Below, piece by piece: positions 10,716 through 20,879 of a DNA stretch of 64,000 bases. Location: contig NC_050470.1 of NCBI RefSeq assembly GCF_013373865.1, positions 16,061,244 through 16,125,243 of the forward strand, written 5' to 3'. How positions within the stretch are numbered: position 1 is the first letter of the stretch; each line of letters opens with the position of its first letter. Position numbers and translations under genes: made by a program. The notes beneath the pieces were generated by a model, which worked only from the letters and a program-made list of their open reading frames with translations, was not told where the DNA came from and made no database searches. Source of the DNA: Monomorium pharaonis (taxonomy: Eukaryota > Arthropoda > Insecta > Hymenoptera > Formicidae).

Positions 10716-10724
10716 ATTAGGACG
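10716..10724. repeat. 9-bp target duplication of foldback copy B (left)
   Basis: ATTAGGACG here and ATTAGGACA at 12648-12656 (one mismatch) bracket copy B. Confidence 0.8.
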
Positions 10725-10965
10725 GGAGGGGTTCACTTGGACACAGTCCCAGACAACCAGCTGACGTCGAAATGACGTAAATTTACGTGATTTTTGTCAC
10801 TAATTGATGACTATGACCTAAAACTGACGTTATTTTAAACGTCATAACAATCACGTCAGTATATATGTCATAAGTATACGTTATATATGACGTAACTTTT
10901 GGTCTTTGGAGTGACGTTAGTTGGAAAAAGTAAATAAGACGTCATAATGACGTTATTTAAATGAC

Positions 10966-11335
10966 GTCCCTAATGGAAATATATTACTAGAATTTTTACT
11001 GAAAATTTCTCTTAATTGACCCCTTTTCACTAAGATTCAGTAAGATTCGTTAAATTTAATTTAAATTAATTAAAATTTATTAAGGTTTCTTTAAGATTCA
11101 TTAAAATTCATATAATTTATTTTTTTGTTAAATAACAATAAAGTAAATTTAATGAATTTTATAAAATTTTAATGAATTAAATAATTTTTAATAAATTTTA
11201 ATGAATTTAATAAATTTTAATAAATTTCATAAAATTTTAATAAATTAAATGAGTTTTAATGAATTTTAATGAATAATAAATTCCAATGAAATGGGTCGAT
11301 TGAAAGAGATTTTCAATAAAATATTTCCATTAGGG
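10966..11335. mobile_element. AT-rich palindromic MITE, third nesting level
   Basis: Starts CCCTAATGGAAATATA (10968) and ends ATATTTCCATTAGGG (11321-11335), with AATGAATTTTAATAAATT words between. Direct repeats GTTATTTAAATGAC (10952-10965) and GTTATTTAAATAAC (11336-11349) flank it and may be a long target duplication or a pre-existing repeat. Confidence 0.65.
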
Positions 11336-11429
11336 GTTATTTAAATAACATGGTTTTATTTAAAAAATTGTATATATTTATGTATTATGCGTAAATATTT
11401 CGTACATTCAGACGTCAAGTTACTACAAG

Positions 11430-11765
11430 TTTCATGTTTCTGACATCTATTAAACTGATCTATAACAAATATGTATTCATGAGCATCAAGTGTTCATGGA
11501 TCATCACGAAGTGCTAGGTTGCGTACGATCTTCGAAGTCAAGCAACGTCGATGGCGGTTCAGAGTTGGATGGATGACCGCGGAAGTTAGGCAATCCGAGT
11601 ATAACGATGCTTGTTGAGAAACAACGTAAATTTTTTTTTTACATTATAATTATGTTATTTCGATATTTTCACAATGCAAGTATACTGCATATATAGGACA
11701 TGTACCCGAAATATTTTCTAAAATGTCAAAATAACGGCGACTTTTACTACCTGGGATAGTCATAA
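11430..11765 (+). repeat. 5S-rRNA-derived module, copy 1
   Basis: Shared with 34037-34365 and, reversed, with 44575-44702. The segment about 11500-11600 resembles the internal promoter half of 5S rRNA: CGAAGTCAAGCAACGTCG corresponds to the A-box region and TTGGATGGATGACCGC to the C-box region of insect 5S. It is too diverged, and lacks the paired ends needed for a functional 5S gene. Upstream is a shared leader beginning GTTTCATGTTTCTGACATCT, downstream a shared T-run and the tail GGCGACTTTTACTACCTG. This could be a 5S-derived SINE relic captured by DNA transposons. Confidence 0.65.
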
Positions 11766-12284
11766 AAATGACGTAAGTAAACGTCATTAACCTGACGTCA
11801 TTTTTAACGAGACAAACTCACGTCGTCATTACGTCAATTTGACGTCATAAACTGACGTCGAATGGGTCAAAAACTGACATTATATTCACGTCATTTCGAC
11901 GTCAGCTAGTTGCCTGGTAGTACAATTGGACACGGTGCAAATAGACACAAAATAATGTACACGTTTCAAATGGACACGGTTTATTTCGACACAGAAATTT
12001 TGGACACAATAACTTTGTACACAGAAAAAATAAGTTCTGGACAAATTACAATTTGGACACGATAAAAATGTACACCGTGCAATTGGACACGTAAAATTTG
12101 TACACCGCAAAGTTGTACACCGCCAAGTTATACACCGCAAACTTGTACACCGCATATATTGTATTAGAAATCTGTAAACACATAAAAACTTTACTTTGTT
12201 TGCAATGTACAACAGGAGTTAGCGACTTCGACGGGGTGGGTGCAGGAGGAAGAGGGGTTAAGACCTCCTTGCACCCTCCCCCCC

Positions 12285-12286
<2 letters not shown>

Positions 12287-12337
<51 letters not shown>

Positions 12338-12346
12338 CGCGCGCGC
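12287..12346. repeat. (CG)n(GT)n(GC)n repeat in copy B core
   Basis: Alternating purine-pyrimidine run, a strong candidate for left-handed (Z) DNA, lying in the core of copy B. Confidence 0.9.
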
Positions 12347-12656
12347 AAACCATTCTCTGCACCACATGGGTTTGCGACTTTCCACGCGAAAGTGGTGTAC
12401 AACTTCGCGGTGCACAACTTGGCGGTGTACAACTTTACGGTGTACAAATTTTACGTGTCCAATTGCACGATGTACATTTTTATCGTGTTTTAATTGTAAT
12501 TTGTCCAGAATTTGTTTTTTCTGTGTACAAAATTACTGTGTCTAAAATTTCTGTGTCGAAATGAACCCTGTCCTTTTGAACCGTGTACATTATTTTGTGT
12601 CCATTTGCACCGTGTCCATTTGCACTGTGTCCAAGTGAAGGCCACTCATTAGGACA

Positions 12657-13840
12657 GAGTTATTCAATTTCCTGTAGTATGGCGCTGGATGGGAGGAAGA
12701 AATTATAAAAGAAACCGATGGGTACGGCATAAGGATTGAGGCCAGCGGGTAGGAAAACGGGAATGTGGTCATTTGGAGGGGCGGAGACTATTGTGAATAG
12801 CGCGTCTAGATCTGTCTTGTGATAACAGAGAGAATATTTTGGAGAGCATCTGAAGGCGGGCTTTTGGGGGAATTGTTGGATAATGTCCTCTAGCGACTTG
12901 TGGGTATAATTTTAATGGTAATAACAGGGCGAAAAGGTGGAACGAAGAATTCTTCCAAGAATTCAACGCTAAAATCGGAAGGCGCAGGGGAGAATGGGGA
13001 TGATGGTGATGGGTTCTTTGGATCTGGGACTAATAGGGGAGTACGAAGGAAGAGGGAGGAAGGATGAGTCCTCCCGGGTAGAGAGACAAGAGGGAGGATG
13101 GACTTGGGATAAGTTCTCGGGAATCGCCACCAAATTTTAACGACTTTAGTGTCCGGCTCTTTCTGATTATGAGAACCAGGTACTCTTGTGGCGCGGAATT
13201 TTGGCTCCGCACCTCATCGACCGCTGATAAGTTCCAGAATGCGGTTTCGTCTAAATTATTTATTTTTAATGGGTCAGCGGATAATAAAAACGTGAAGTCC
13301 CTCGGACGTAACAATATAAATATAAATTTTGAATATGATTTTTGTGAATGTATGAAGAAAATTGTACGAATTAGAAAAAATTCGGGAATAACAAAGTATT
13401 TAAATACTTACTTTATAGTTTTTCGATTTGACTGAGAGCCTTATCGGTATATTTCTATGCCTTATCCATACATCCGGCTTGCATAGACTGCATGATAATT
13501 ACTAAATAAACTAAGACAAATAATCCTTCGAAATAATTCTTGGGCATTCATATAAATATATATTGCAGCCTGTGATCCCGTCATCGGCAGGCCAGTTAGG
13601 TAACATTATAGTCTGTATACTTTTCTGTAATTGTTTCAGATAAGATTTCAAGCTTTTTTACCTATTTTAATACATTGCTAAAGAATAAACCGTTCACTTT
13701 ATCCTATCATTTTTTTGTAAAACTACATTATATTTGGTACCTTCAAGTACACATATTCTGTCAGCCACAATGTTAATCCCGAGCTTTAAAGTTAATTATA
13801 TCATATAATGTTCAGGGAAGAGAATTATTTACACAAAGAG
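12657..13840. other. Unassigned interval with a GC-richer patch
   Basis: About 12670-13310 is less AT-rich than its neighbours, and minus-strand frames (12966-12769 and 13314-13030) have protein-like composition. The second contains LLSADPLKINNLDETAFWNL and VLIIRKSRTLKSLKFGGDSR. It may be a decayed retroelement gag or a captured coding piece, but I recognise no family. The rest is AT-rich without features. Confidence 0.35.
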
Positions 13841-13841
13841 T

Positions 13842-14007
13842 GTGAGAGAGAAAAAAAGAGAGAGAGAGGGACATAAAAGACACACACACACACACACACA
13901 CGCGCGCGCGAGCGCGCATATATATGTACATACACGTTCATACGTAAATATGCATATACGTATGAACGTATATACGTGCAAAGACACAATGTTATCCTTC
14001 TCCAACC

Positions 14008-14074
<67 letters not shown>

Positions 14075-14442
14075 CCCCTCTCTCTTCTCTCTTTCTCTCT
14101 TCCCCCCTCTCTTTCTCTCTCAATTTAATATCAACACTCTTTCTAGCACAATAATTATAATTTATTTATATGTGTAAATAACTTACCTTAGTTACTCTTT
14201 TTACCTTTTGTTCTTATTATTTTTTAACTACTTCTAATTCTCTCTCTTTCTCTTTTAATTTACTTATTTACGTGTGTAAATAACTTAATTAATGTTACTC
14301 TTCTTACTTTTTCTTCTTATTATTCCTTAACTATTTCTAATTCTCTCTTTACTACTTCTTCTAATTCTTCTACTTTTAATTTTTTTCTCAGACGTTTGTT
14401 CACATAAACATTACGTAAAGAGTCATTACCGCAACCTTCCTC

Positions 14443-14486
<44 letters not shown>
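13842..14486. repeat. Cluster of microsatellites
   Basis: Contains (CA)n with CG extension at about 13880-13916, (CT)n at about 14010-14065, and (GA)n followed by a G-run at about 14443-14497. A further (CG)n lies at about 14591-14606. Open frames across these runs are artefacts of simple sequence. Confidence 0.9.
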
Positions 14487-14496
<10 letters not shown>

Positions 14497-15061
14497 GACA
14501 GACGTACTTAAACGTACGCACGCATAGGAGACTGAGATATTAAAAATCGCTTCCTTATAAACGAAGTTATATACTTACACTAAATTTACACGCGCGCGCG
14601 CGCGCACATACAAAAAAAAGGAAAGAGAGCTGTCAAATTATTCAATTTAGCGGCGTCAAGTTTTTGTAGTAAAATATTTATTTTTAATGTTTGTAGAAAT
14701 AATTATTTGTAAAATTAGATGTTCTAGTTCGTATAAACATTCATAGTTGGCGCATTTTCTTAACATCGTTACTTTTATACAGAAAATAAATTTTTTATTC
14801 TTTTGGGGGAAAATATTATTTTATTAAAATTTCATACATTTGTAATGCCATTTATTATTACAATAAATTGTTTTTTATTTTTATTAGCAGCTCCAATTTT
14901 TTTCAATAAAATACTTATTTTTATTAATAATATAATTATATATAATAATATATGTATATGTGTAATTTTAATTATATATATATATATATATGTAATATTA
15001 CTATAGAATAATCAACTTGTGTAATAATTTGAGTTTATGTGTATTTTTTCTGATTGACAAG
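14487..15061. other. Intron sequence upstream of the first visible host exon
   Basis: AT-rich, with a (TA)n run near 14976-14990. The last 20 bases include a polypyrimidine stretch (GTATTTTTTCTGATTG) before the acceptor AG. Confidence 0.5.
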
Positions 15062-15240
15062 CAGTGATGAACTACCAGTGCAATTGACTTTACCGAGAAC
15101 AATGCGGGAAGCAAAAAATAGACAGCAATTGTCGTCGCTAGCATTACTAGGCCAAGAATTTTGGCGATATCCCATGGCAAATTCAAAGCCACCAGAAAGC
15201 AACAGTAGTAATACTTCCAGTCTAAGTAGTTTTCACGGAG
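15062..15240 (+). CDS. spri: Host gene exon a: sprint/RIN (Ras and Rab interactor), end of SH2 region
   Basis: Internal exon between an acceptor (TGATTGACAAG|CAG; a tandem acceptor at 15065 is possible and keeps the frame) and a strong donor GGAG|GTAAGTG. It encodes about 59 residues, with DELPVQLTLPRTMREAK then QLSSLALLGQEFWRYPM and SKPPES. In vertebrate RIN2 the residues just after the SH2 domain follow the same pattern: LP-x3-L-x-LP-x6-AK-x4-QL-x2-LA-x2-G-x2-FW, then SKPP. That match is the basis for the name. RIN/sprint proteins bind active Ras and act as guanine-nucleotide exchange factors for Rab5-type GTPases in endocytosis. The exon ends in phase 1 and joins exon b in frame. The SH2 domain itself must be encoded upstream of the window. 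Confidence 0.8.
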
Positions 15241-16176
15241 GTAAGTGTTTTTTTCATTCTTAATATTCAATTTTTAATAATCAATAATTTCTAAATAAGT
15301 TAGATAAAAATAAAATAATAACGAGAGAAAAGTCAGAAAGAAATATAAAATAATTTTCTATTATCTTTTAATTACGATTTTTTAATAATTAAAATTTAAT
15401 TCAATATATAATTAAAACGTAATTAAAAATAATAAGTAAAACTTTTCATTAATTAAAATTTATTGTACATCAAATACTTTATTTATGAAATAAAAATGCA
15501 ACAAATAGATTTATATTTAAACCTGAAAATCTATATAACCTTGCAAATCTATAAGTAAAAATTGTAAGATTAAACAAACTTACCTAGTAAAGTACAATTA
15601 TGTCTTAGGCTTCGTCCAGATGAATAATAATGTAGATGTTTAGAGCGAGCGATTTGCTGATTATTTATTAGGGCAAAAAATGTACAAATGATTCAAATTG
15701 GATAAGCTTGACGTTTATATTTACCTAATATTATTTAAATAATATATAGAAGGATGTGTTAAAATCCTTAAGATACGTGGCTAAACCTCCAATGCGTGTC
15801 TTTTTCTTTAAATTTTCTTTAAATAAAGATCAGGCGGACAAAATACTGTTCGCAAACTTATCCGGGCTTATTATTGGCCTATTATAAAATTTGACAATTC
15901 TACGAAAACCCGTGACGAGCCAGCCCAACTGGCTGCTCTATAAATTATATCGACTGCGACGTCTCTTTTTGCCGTTAGCGAGATCGATGCGTGTCTCGTG
16001 ATATGAGCAGTAAATGAGTCGCTGCTCCACATTTCTGTAAAGATTCGCAAATTTACCTACTAATCGTTTGTATTGAGACGGAGCCATAAGGGCGTTTATA
16101 CGAAATGAATAAGGAGTCGCAGTCCTTGGAATGAAGGCTGTAGTCCGCAACATATAATACTCTATTTTGTAATTCA
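15241..16176. other. Intron, mostly unassigned
   Basis: AT-rich. At 15605 a TTAGGCTTCGTCCAGATGA word looks like a transposon terminus, and the minus-strand region 15938-16176 has residual coding-like composition next to the Myb/SANT pseudogene. I could not identify a partner terminus. Confidence 0.35.
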
Positions 16177-16578
16177 CTACATACTCTTCTCCGATTGCAG
16201 CATTGCCGGGGTCCAATCAGTCCAATCCGTTGATAAACCTGCTTCATCGAGTGCCTGTGAATAATAAACACATTGTTATTAATATTGTTTTGTGTAGTAA
16301 TATATTTGGAACATCAGGAATGCCATTCTGAAAATATTGACCAACAGTCATCGATTGCGATAAGCGAGTACACAGAATAGCACTCCCGAGATAAGAGTAT
16401 AAAAATAATTTTCAATGTACATACTTCAACCTCGAAAATCACATCGTCATTGTCATTTGCATCCAGCTCATTCACATTAACGTTATCTACGTTAATAAAA
16501 ATCAGTTTGTGATTATTCTAAATTTTTCAGATTCCTGTTCCATTTTAGAAATTGATGTTAAGGCTTTTATACATTATA

Positions 16579-16583
16579 TACAT
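16579..16583. repeat. Candidate 5-bp target duplication of the CpG-rich LTR
   Basis: TACAT here versus TACAA at 18319-18323, one mismatch. Confidence 0.5.
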
Positions 16584-18318
16584 TGTCACGACTTTTCCTG
16601 ACCGGAAAAGCCGCGGGCAAAACAATAAGACTGGCTGGGTAACCGATACCCCCGATGCCGTGTTTGTCGCGCTCGAATCTCAGCCACACGCTATCGCGAA
16701 AAATTGTTGGGCGCCAGACGCGCTCGACGACGCGTCAATTCGCGAAAATCGATACGCCAAGGTGTCCTCGATCCTCGCGCGACAATCTCGACCAGCTCTG
16801 CCTAACGGTAGAGGGGCGGGGTGAATCGTAAGGGAGCAGGCGACTGCGGTAATACGAAGGGGCGGACGACACACCAGAAAATTAGACTCCGAGCTTAACA
16901 AATAACGAACTTTATTAAAAATAAATGTCAGATAGAAACAATAATCTCACGGGACGCGGCATGCGGCGCTCCGACAATGCGGCGCCACGGCGCGAATTAG
17001 ACCAAAAAGAAACGCGAACGATACGCGGGAAGCTCCCGCGGTAGGCACGCGGCCGACAAGGACGGGCGGTGGAATCTCCCGCGCACAATGAATTTCGGGC
17101 GTTCGCACGTGCCGACACTCCCGGCAACTATAGATCCCGACCGCGTGGCTCACGAGGGTCACAAAGCAATCGCCGGCCGCTGCCGCACTTTACCCTGTCG
17201 CGAAACCGGAAGTCCCGTCCACCCGCTACCCGCGACGCAATACTCGCTCGCGCGAGGGCTTTGCGGCGCACACGGTTGAGGGGAATCTCCGACGGAACCC
17301 GAGCGTCCTCACAACCGTCCTCCCCGTGGCTCGGCGCGTTGGCGTCCCGCCCGCTTGCATCCGATGAATCCCCAATTACTTACGCGAACGTATGACCGCC
17401 CTGCGGCCCACGCGAATCACGCACCAACACAAAAACGGATGCAGAACGGGCCCGGAAACACCTCGCCGGCCGGCAACCGCTCATACTAACTTATCTCGGC
17501 AGGCCACCTCACCGATAATGTCCCAAGCGATGTCCTCCCTCGTCTCTGGGCTCGTCCCTTGGCTCTCGCGGAGGCCTCGCACCAGCCACACCGATAACCA
17601 GCCCTTCGAGGCACCGCACGCAATCTTATTCTTAAACCGCTCGCACGCAAAAGCGGGGTGGATCGCGGTCGATCCCGGATCGACGCCGCGACCCCCCGTT
17701 CAGTCATGCGCATTGTTTCCGCGCCGCGACCCAATTGCTGCAAGGCACACAGTCCTGCGTACGCAGGGGCGTGCGCGCCTTAATCCTTCCGGGGGCCTCG
17801 CAGGCCCCCGCGAAATTTTCTTTCTCCCGCTGGGCCACTTCCCGAGCCCGGGCAGCGCACGCGGAGACCTCCGTTCCTCGCGAGAGGACTTGACGCCTCC
17901 CTCGACGCGTTTTATCCCATCCGGGCTCCTCCACAGCCCTCCGGGACGTCCCGTCGTGGTGTTGGCGGGCACCGCCGCTTTAGGCTCCGGCCGTGGCTTT
18001 CCCGGGCCACGCCGAGTTCCCGTGCGGGCCGCGTGCTCGTCTCTCCCGGGCACCGGTGGCGTCCTTCCTCCTTCCCCGCATCGCCGTCGCTCTCTCTCCT
18101 CCTCTCTCGCTTTCTCGCCAAATTCCATCGAGAGGCGGTCGCCGCGCAAAGAAATCAAAAATACGTAACATTAATAATACGCTCGCTAGGCCCGTCGCGG
18201 TTCCCCATGGAGATCCCCTCTCGCCTCTCGCCTATTTTCCCCGTACGGCGCGAATTCGCAGCCTGTGACGGGGGAGGGACGCTGCTACCCGTAGCAGCTA
18301 AGCTACCACGTCACAACA
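16584..18318 (-). mobile_element. CpG-rich solo LTR, about 1.7 kb
   Basis: A GC- and CpG-rich block with sharp borders in AT-rich DNA. Read on the minus strand it begins TGTTGTGACGTGG and ends GTCGTGACA, so it has TG...CA ends and a short inverted terminal match. An AATAAA-type signal falls near 16905 on the minus strand. A near-perfect 5-bp duplication flanks it. Long open frames on both strands are by-products of GC richness, and none has a recognisable domain. I prefer a solo LTR to a host CpG-island promoter because the borders interrupt the Myb-like pseudogene. The LTR family is not identified. Confidence 0.55.
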
Positions 18319-18892
18319 TACAATGTATACAATCTATTTATAATTATCTTAAAACATATATATACTTGCTACTGCTACATTATCGCTGTCGAATGGATTT
18401 CGTAAACCATCGATCGATGGTTGAATGACACATTTAACTTTTTCGGCTATCGGGTTGTCATCAGGAATAGTTGTCTTTCCGCCGCTTACATGTCAATTAT
18501 TAATTATTATATACAATGTGCTTATATATACAATATGTTCATATTTATATATGTTTATAATAAATATGCTTAAATACAATACCTGTTGCAAAAACTTCTT
18601 TACGTATGTCCGCAAAATGTTTCCGAGTTTTCTTTTTTAAATTATCCCAGCAACATTTTAGAGACTTCACATTTCGGTTTGCTTGTATGCATCTGCTATT
18701 AAATTCACGGCTTATATCTGACCAGCACTTCTCTTTTTCTTTGACAGTTACAGCGTCAGTTTGCTTGTTTTCAATGACATGTTATTTAGTTTTGATGATT
18801 TCAATTAATGTTATTTTTTCGTCTGTCGAAAAATTCGGCAGCCGCTTTTTATTCGGATTGTCCTTCATGGACAATTTTTTATTACACGACAT

Positions 18893-19204
18893 TGCACAAT
18901 ACACGATTACACTTTTATAATCTTTAGAATTAATCTATAGAAAAAAATAATCACAGCTGAGCTCTTTACCGGCACGCTTTTACCTCTTCTTTGAAAAATC
19001 TCAGTTAACCAATCATAGTTCACATTTAAGGAGAAAGAAGCATATGTTTAAAGTTTCAGTGAATAGAGTATAGGTTTACGTAACCTATGATTAAAAATGA
19101 GTTGTGGAACGCGATACAGGTTTAACGTCGACGTCAACTTTAACGGCCGTTCAGCTAAACTCGAGTTAAACTAAAAGTTGTGGAACCGGGCCTAAGAGTT
19201 TGTA
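18893..19204. other. Harbinger-type terminal region
   Basis: The region carries GTTTAAC/AACTTTAA/GTTAAAC words close to the end and stops with AGTTGTGGAACCGGGCC followed by TAA at 19193-19195. GGCC termini next to TAA are typical of PIF/Harbinger elements. The other end was not found. The DIRS recombinase reading stops exactly here. Confidence 0.45.
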
Positions 19205-19600
19205 CAGACAAAGGTTGTCGTGGCCGACAAAACGCGAAAACACCAAGAGTGTCTTAGATCTTCCGGATGCCAATGTTTTTACTCGATCCGAAATTCAAAG
19301 GAAAATTCTTTTCGTAAAGAAGATTTGAGATATTTTTATGAAAGCTAAAGTTTGGCAGCGCTGTCCAGATGCAAGAGCCAAGAGTAAGGTCAACTTCTTG
19401 GCAACGGTTTCGAGGGTTAAATTTTCATGAGAAAACTGCTTTCCCAGCTCTGCGATAATCGGTGATGGGTCCCAGTCGTATTGGGAATGCGGCGCTTTCA
19501 GGACTTTTACAAAATCTATTAAAGGATTTTCTCCGACGCCATTTCTTGATATAAGGAAAATGGCTGACCGTGGGGTATTCAACGTGGAGTACGAGCTAAC
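19205..19600 (-). pseudogene. DIRS-type tyrosine recombinase fragment
   Basis: The minus strand has YDWDPSPIIAELGKQ, ENLTLETVAKKLTLLLALAS and GQRCQTLAFIKI. The ALASGQR...L word is the first catalytic-arginine motif of DIRS-type tyrosine recombinases. After a stop, the same protein continues as ISDRVKTLASGRSKTLLVFS before the Harbinger border truncates it. The distal His-x-x-Arg and Tyr motifs are missing. In DIRS elements this enzyme integrates a circular cDNA in place of an integrase. It belongs with the RNase H and gag-like pieces upstream on the same strand. Confidence 0.7.
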
Positions 19601-19919
19601 CGAAGCCAGTTCTGTCGCCAGAATATCAAGAATCTGGTTTGGCAGCAGAGCAAACGGCGAGTAATTACGCCGCAGACAAAACTACCACCATGAACGAAGA
19701 GGACGGGCGTATTGCTTCACAGTAGCAGGGGCCAACGATGCCATCAGCGTTTCTATCTCTCATTCTATCTCTCGTTCTATCTACTTGTCGGAATTTAATT
19801 GCTTCCAGGATAATCTGGCAAACCCCCAACTATAGGCTCTTGTGAGCCGGATGTCTGGCCCTGAATGGAGAAAAAAGAAAATTATCATTAGATTATAAGA
19901 TGAGAGAGTCAGGTGCAAG

Positions 19920-20206
19920 TAAAAGTTGTAAAAAATGGGCTGAAATGGCCATCAAAGGACCACCAATATTTCTTTTGTCCCATTCTTCACGATTTTTCTA
20001 AAAACTCGGGGAGTCAAAATAAATGGAAGGAATGTGTAGAAGTAAAAATTCTTCCAGAAGAAAGTGAAAACATCTATTGCGACAGAACCTGATGTAGGCG
20101 CCAAGAGACATATTGGTTACATTTTGCGTTTAGAATAGACGCAAAGAGATCAATGTAAAAAAGACCAAAGTCTCTGAGAATTGTAGCAAAGATCACCCCT
20201 GATGAG
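19920..20206 (-). pseudogene. DIRS-type retroelement, region following RNase H
   Basis: The minus strand gives ILRDFGLFYIDLFASILNAK, CNQYVSW and further Trp/Phe-rich words (KYWWSFDGHFSPFF). FG-x3-IDLFAS-x2-N-x-K-C-x2-YVSW is characteristic of DIRS polyproteins between RNase H and the recombinase. It is separated from the RNase H piece only by foldback copy C. Confidence 0.7.
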
Positions 20207-20869
20207 TGAGTCCCAGATGCGCACAGTAATAAACGGACACAGCAAGCTGAGTGAAACGGACACAGTAACAAACGGACACAGACCAAACGGACACAGTAAT
20301 AAACGGACACAGTGCGAAACGGACACAGTAACAAACGGACACAGTGCGAAACGGACACAGTAACAAACGGACACAGACTAAATGCGCACAGAGCGAAACG
20401 GACACAGTGCGAAACGGACACAGACCAAATGCGCACGGACCAAATGCACACGGACCAAATGCGCACACTGCACATGCGCACACTGCACGTGCGCACGGAC
20501 CAAATGCAATCCATGTACATTGCAAGCAGAGTAAAGTCAAAGTAAGGTTAGCGACTTGGACGGGGTGGGTGCGGGAGGGGGGCCGAAGGCCCCCCTTGCA
20601 CCCCCCCGTGTGTGTGTGTGTGTGCGTGCAAAGCATTCACTGCATCACATGGGTTTGCGACTTTTCGTGTATGCATTTGGTCTGTGCGCATGTGCAGTGT
20701 GCGCATTTGGTCTGTGTCCGTTTCGCACTGTGTCCGTTTCGCTCTGTGCGCATTTGGTCTGTGTCCGTTTCGCACTGTGTCCGTTTGGTCTGTGTCCGTT
20801 TGTTACTGTGTCCGTTTCACTCAGCTTGCTGTGTCCGTTTATTACTGTGCGCATCTGGGACGCTCCCCT
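20207..20869 (+). mobile_element. Foldback-like element, copy C
   Basis: The clearest copy. Left arm 20211-20545 and right arm 20664-20860 consist of units such as AAACGGACACAGT and AAATGCGCACGGACC. They are mirror images, including the irregular block GCAAGCTGAGTG. The core 20546-20663 has GGTTAGCGACTTGGACGGGG, TGGGTGCGGGAGGGG, a hairpin GGGGGGCCGAAGGCCCCCC, a (GT)n run and GCAAAGCATTCACTGCATCA. Flanking direct repeats CCTGATGAG (20198-20206) and CCTGATAAG (20870-20878) are a 9-bp duplication with one mismatch. It sits inside the DIRS element, so it is younger than that insertion. Confidence 0.9.
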
Positions 20870-20879
20870 CCTGATAAGG

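Larger units (their letters stand above)
10748..11918. mobile_element. TIR element rich in TGACGT motifs, nested in foldback B
   Basis: Termini are CCCAGACAACCAGCTGACGT and, as reverse complement of the right end, ACCAGGCAACTAGCTGACGT, continuing CGAAATGACGT on both. Subterminal regions (10748-10967 and 11750-11918) are packed with TGACGT/ACGTCA words. The flanks are AGT (10745-10747) and AGT (11919-11921). Comparison with the intact right arm of copy B shows that exactly one AGT was there before, so this is a 3-bp target duplication. It encodes no protein; it contains a palindromic insertion (10966-11335) and a 5S-rRNA-like module (11430-11765). The superfamily is not certain; 3-bp duplications occur in CACTA- and Harbinger-type elements. 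Confidence 0.85.
10725..12647 (+). mobile_element. Foldback-like element, copy B (interrupted by a nested element)
   Basis: Ends are GGAGGGGTTCACTTGGACAC (left) and, as reverse complement, GAGTGGCCTTCACTTGGACA (right). The left arm continues after the nested insertion at 11922 and is an almost perfect inverted copy of 12390-12647. Units include TTGTACACCGCAAAG and AATGGACACGGTGC. The core at 12218-12388 has AGCGACTTCGACGGGGTGGG, a G-rich/C-rich hairpin region, a (GC)n-(GT)n-(GC)n run (about 12287-12346) and ACCATTCTCTGCACCACATG. Removing 10748-11921 restores uninterrupted arm symmetry, which proves the nesting order. Total about 750 bp without the insertion. Confidence 0.88.
16177..18892 (-). 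pseudogene. Myb/SANT-like DNA-binding protein of a Harbinger-type element, split by an LTR
   Basis: Exon 1 runs 18892 to 18583 on the minus strand. It opens MSCNKKLSMKDNPNKKRLPN, then FSTDEKITLIEIIKTK, an in-frame stop, then AVTVKEKEKCWSDISREFN and NVKSLKCCWDNLKKKTRK. This is the trihelix pattern (three spaced Trp/aromatic positions) of the Myb/SANT-like domains seen in Harbinger-associated and NAIF1-like proteins. A GT donor (CAACAG|GTATTG) leads to exon 2 at 18484 with IPDDNPIAEKVKCVIQPSID and NPFDSD. The CpG-rich LTR (16584-18318) then interrupts. A last exon at 16254-16177 encodes ALDEAGLSTDWTDWTPAMLQ and a stop. The internal TAA and the LTR make it a pseudogene. A Harbinger-like terminus reading GGCCCGGTTCCACAAC inward (plus strand end at about 19192, followed by TAA) lies upstream. 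Confidence 0.65.

Noticed and set aside
11500..11600. Functional 5S rRNA gene
   Set aside because: Only the internal-promoter half is similar; ends cannot pair into the 5S fold and it lies inside a transposon.
17392..18168. 258-codon frame in the CpG-rich block
   Set aside because: Frames are open on both strands because stop codons are rare in GC-rich DNA; the block has LTR-like ends and no protein motif.
16584..18318. Host CpG-island promoter
   Set aside because: It interrupts a transposon pseudogene and has TG...CA ends with a near-duplicated flank, which fits a solo LTR better.
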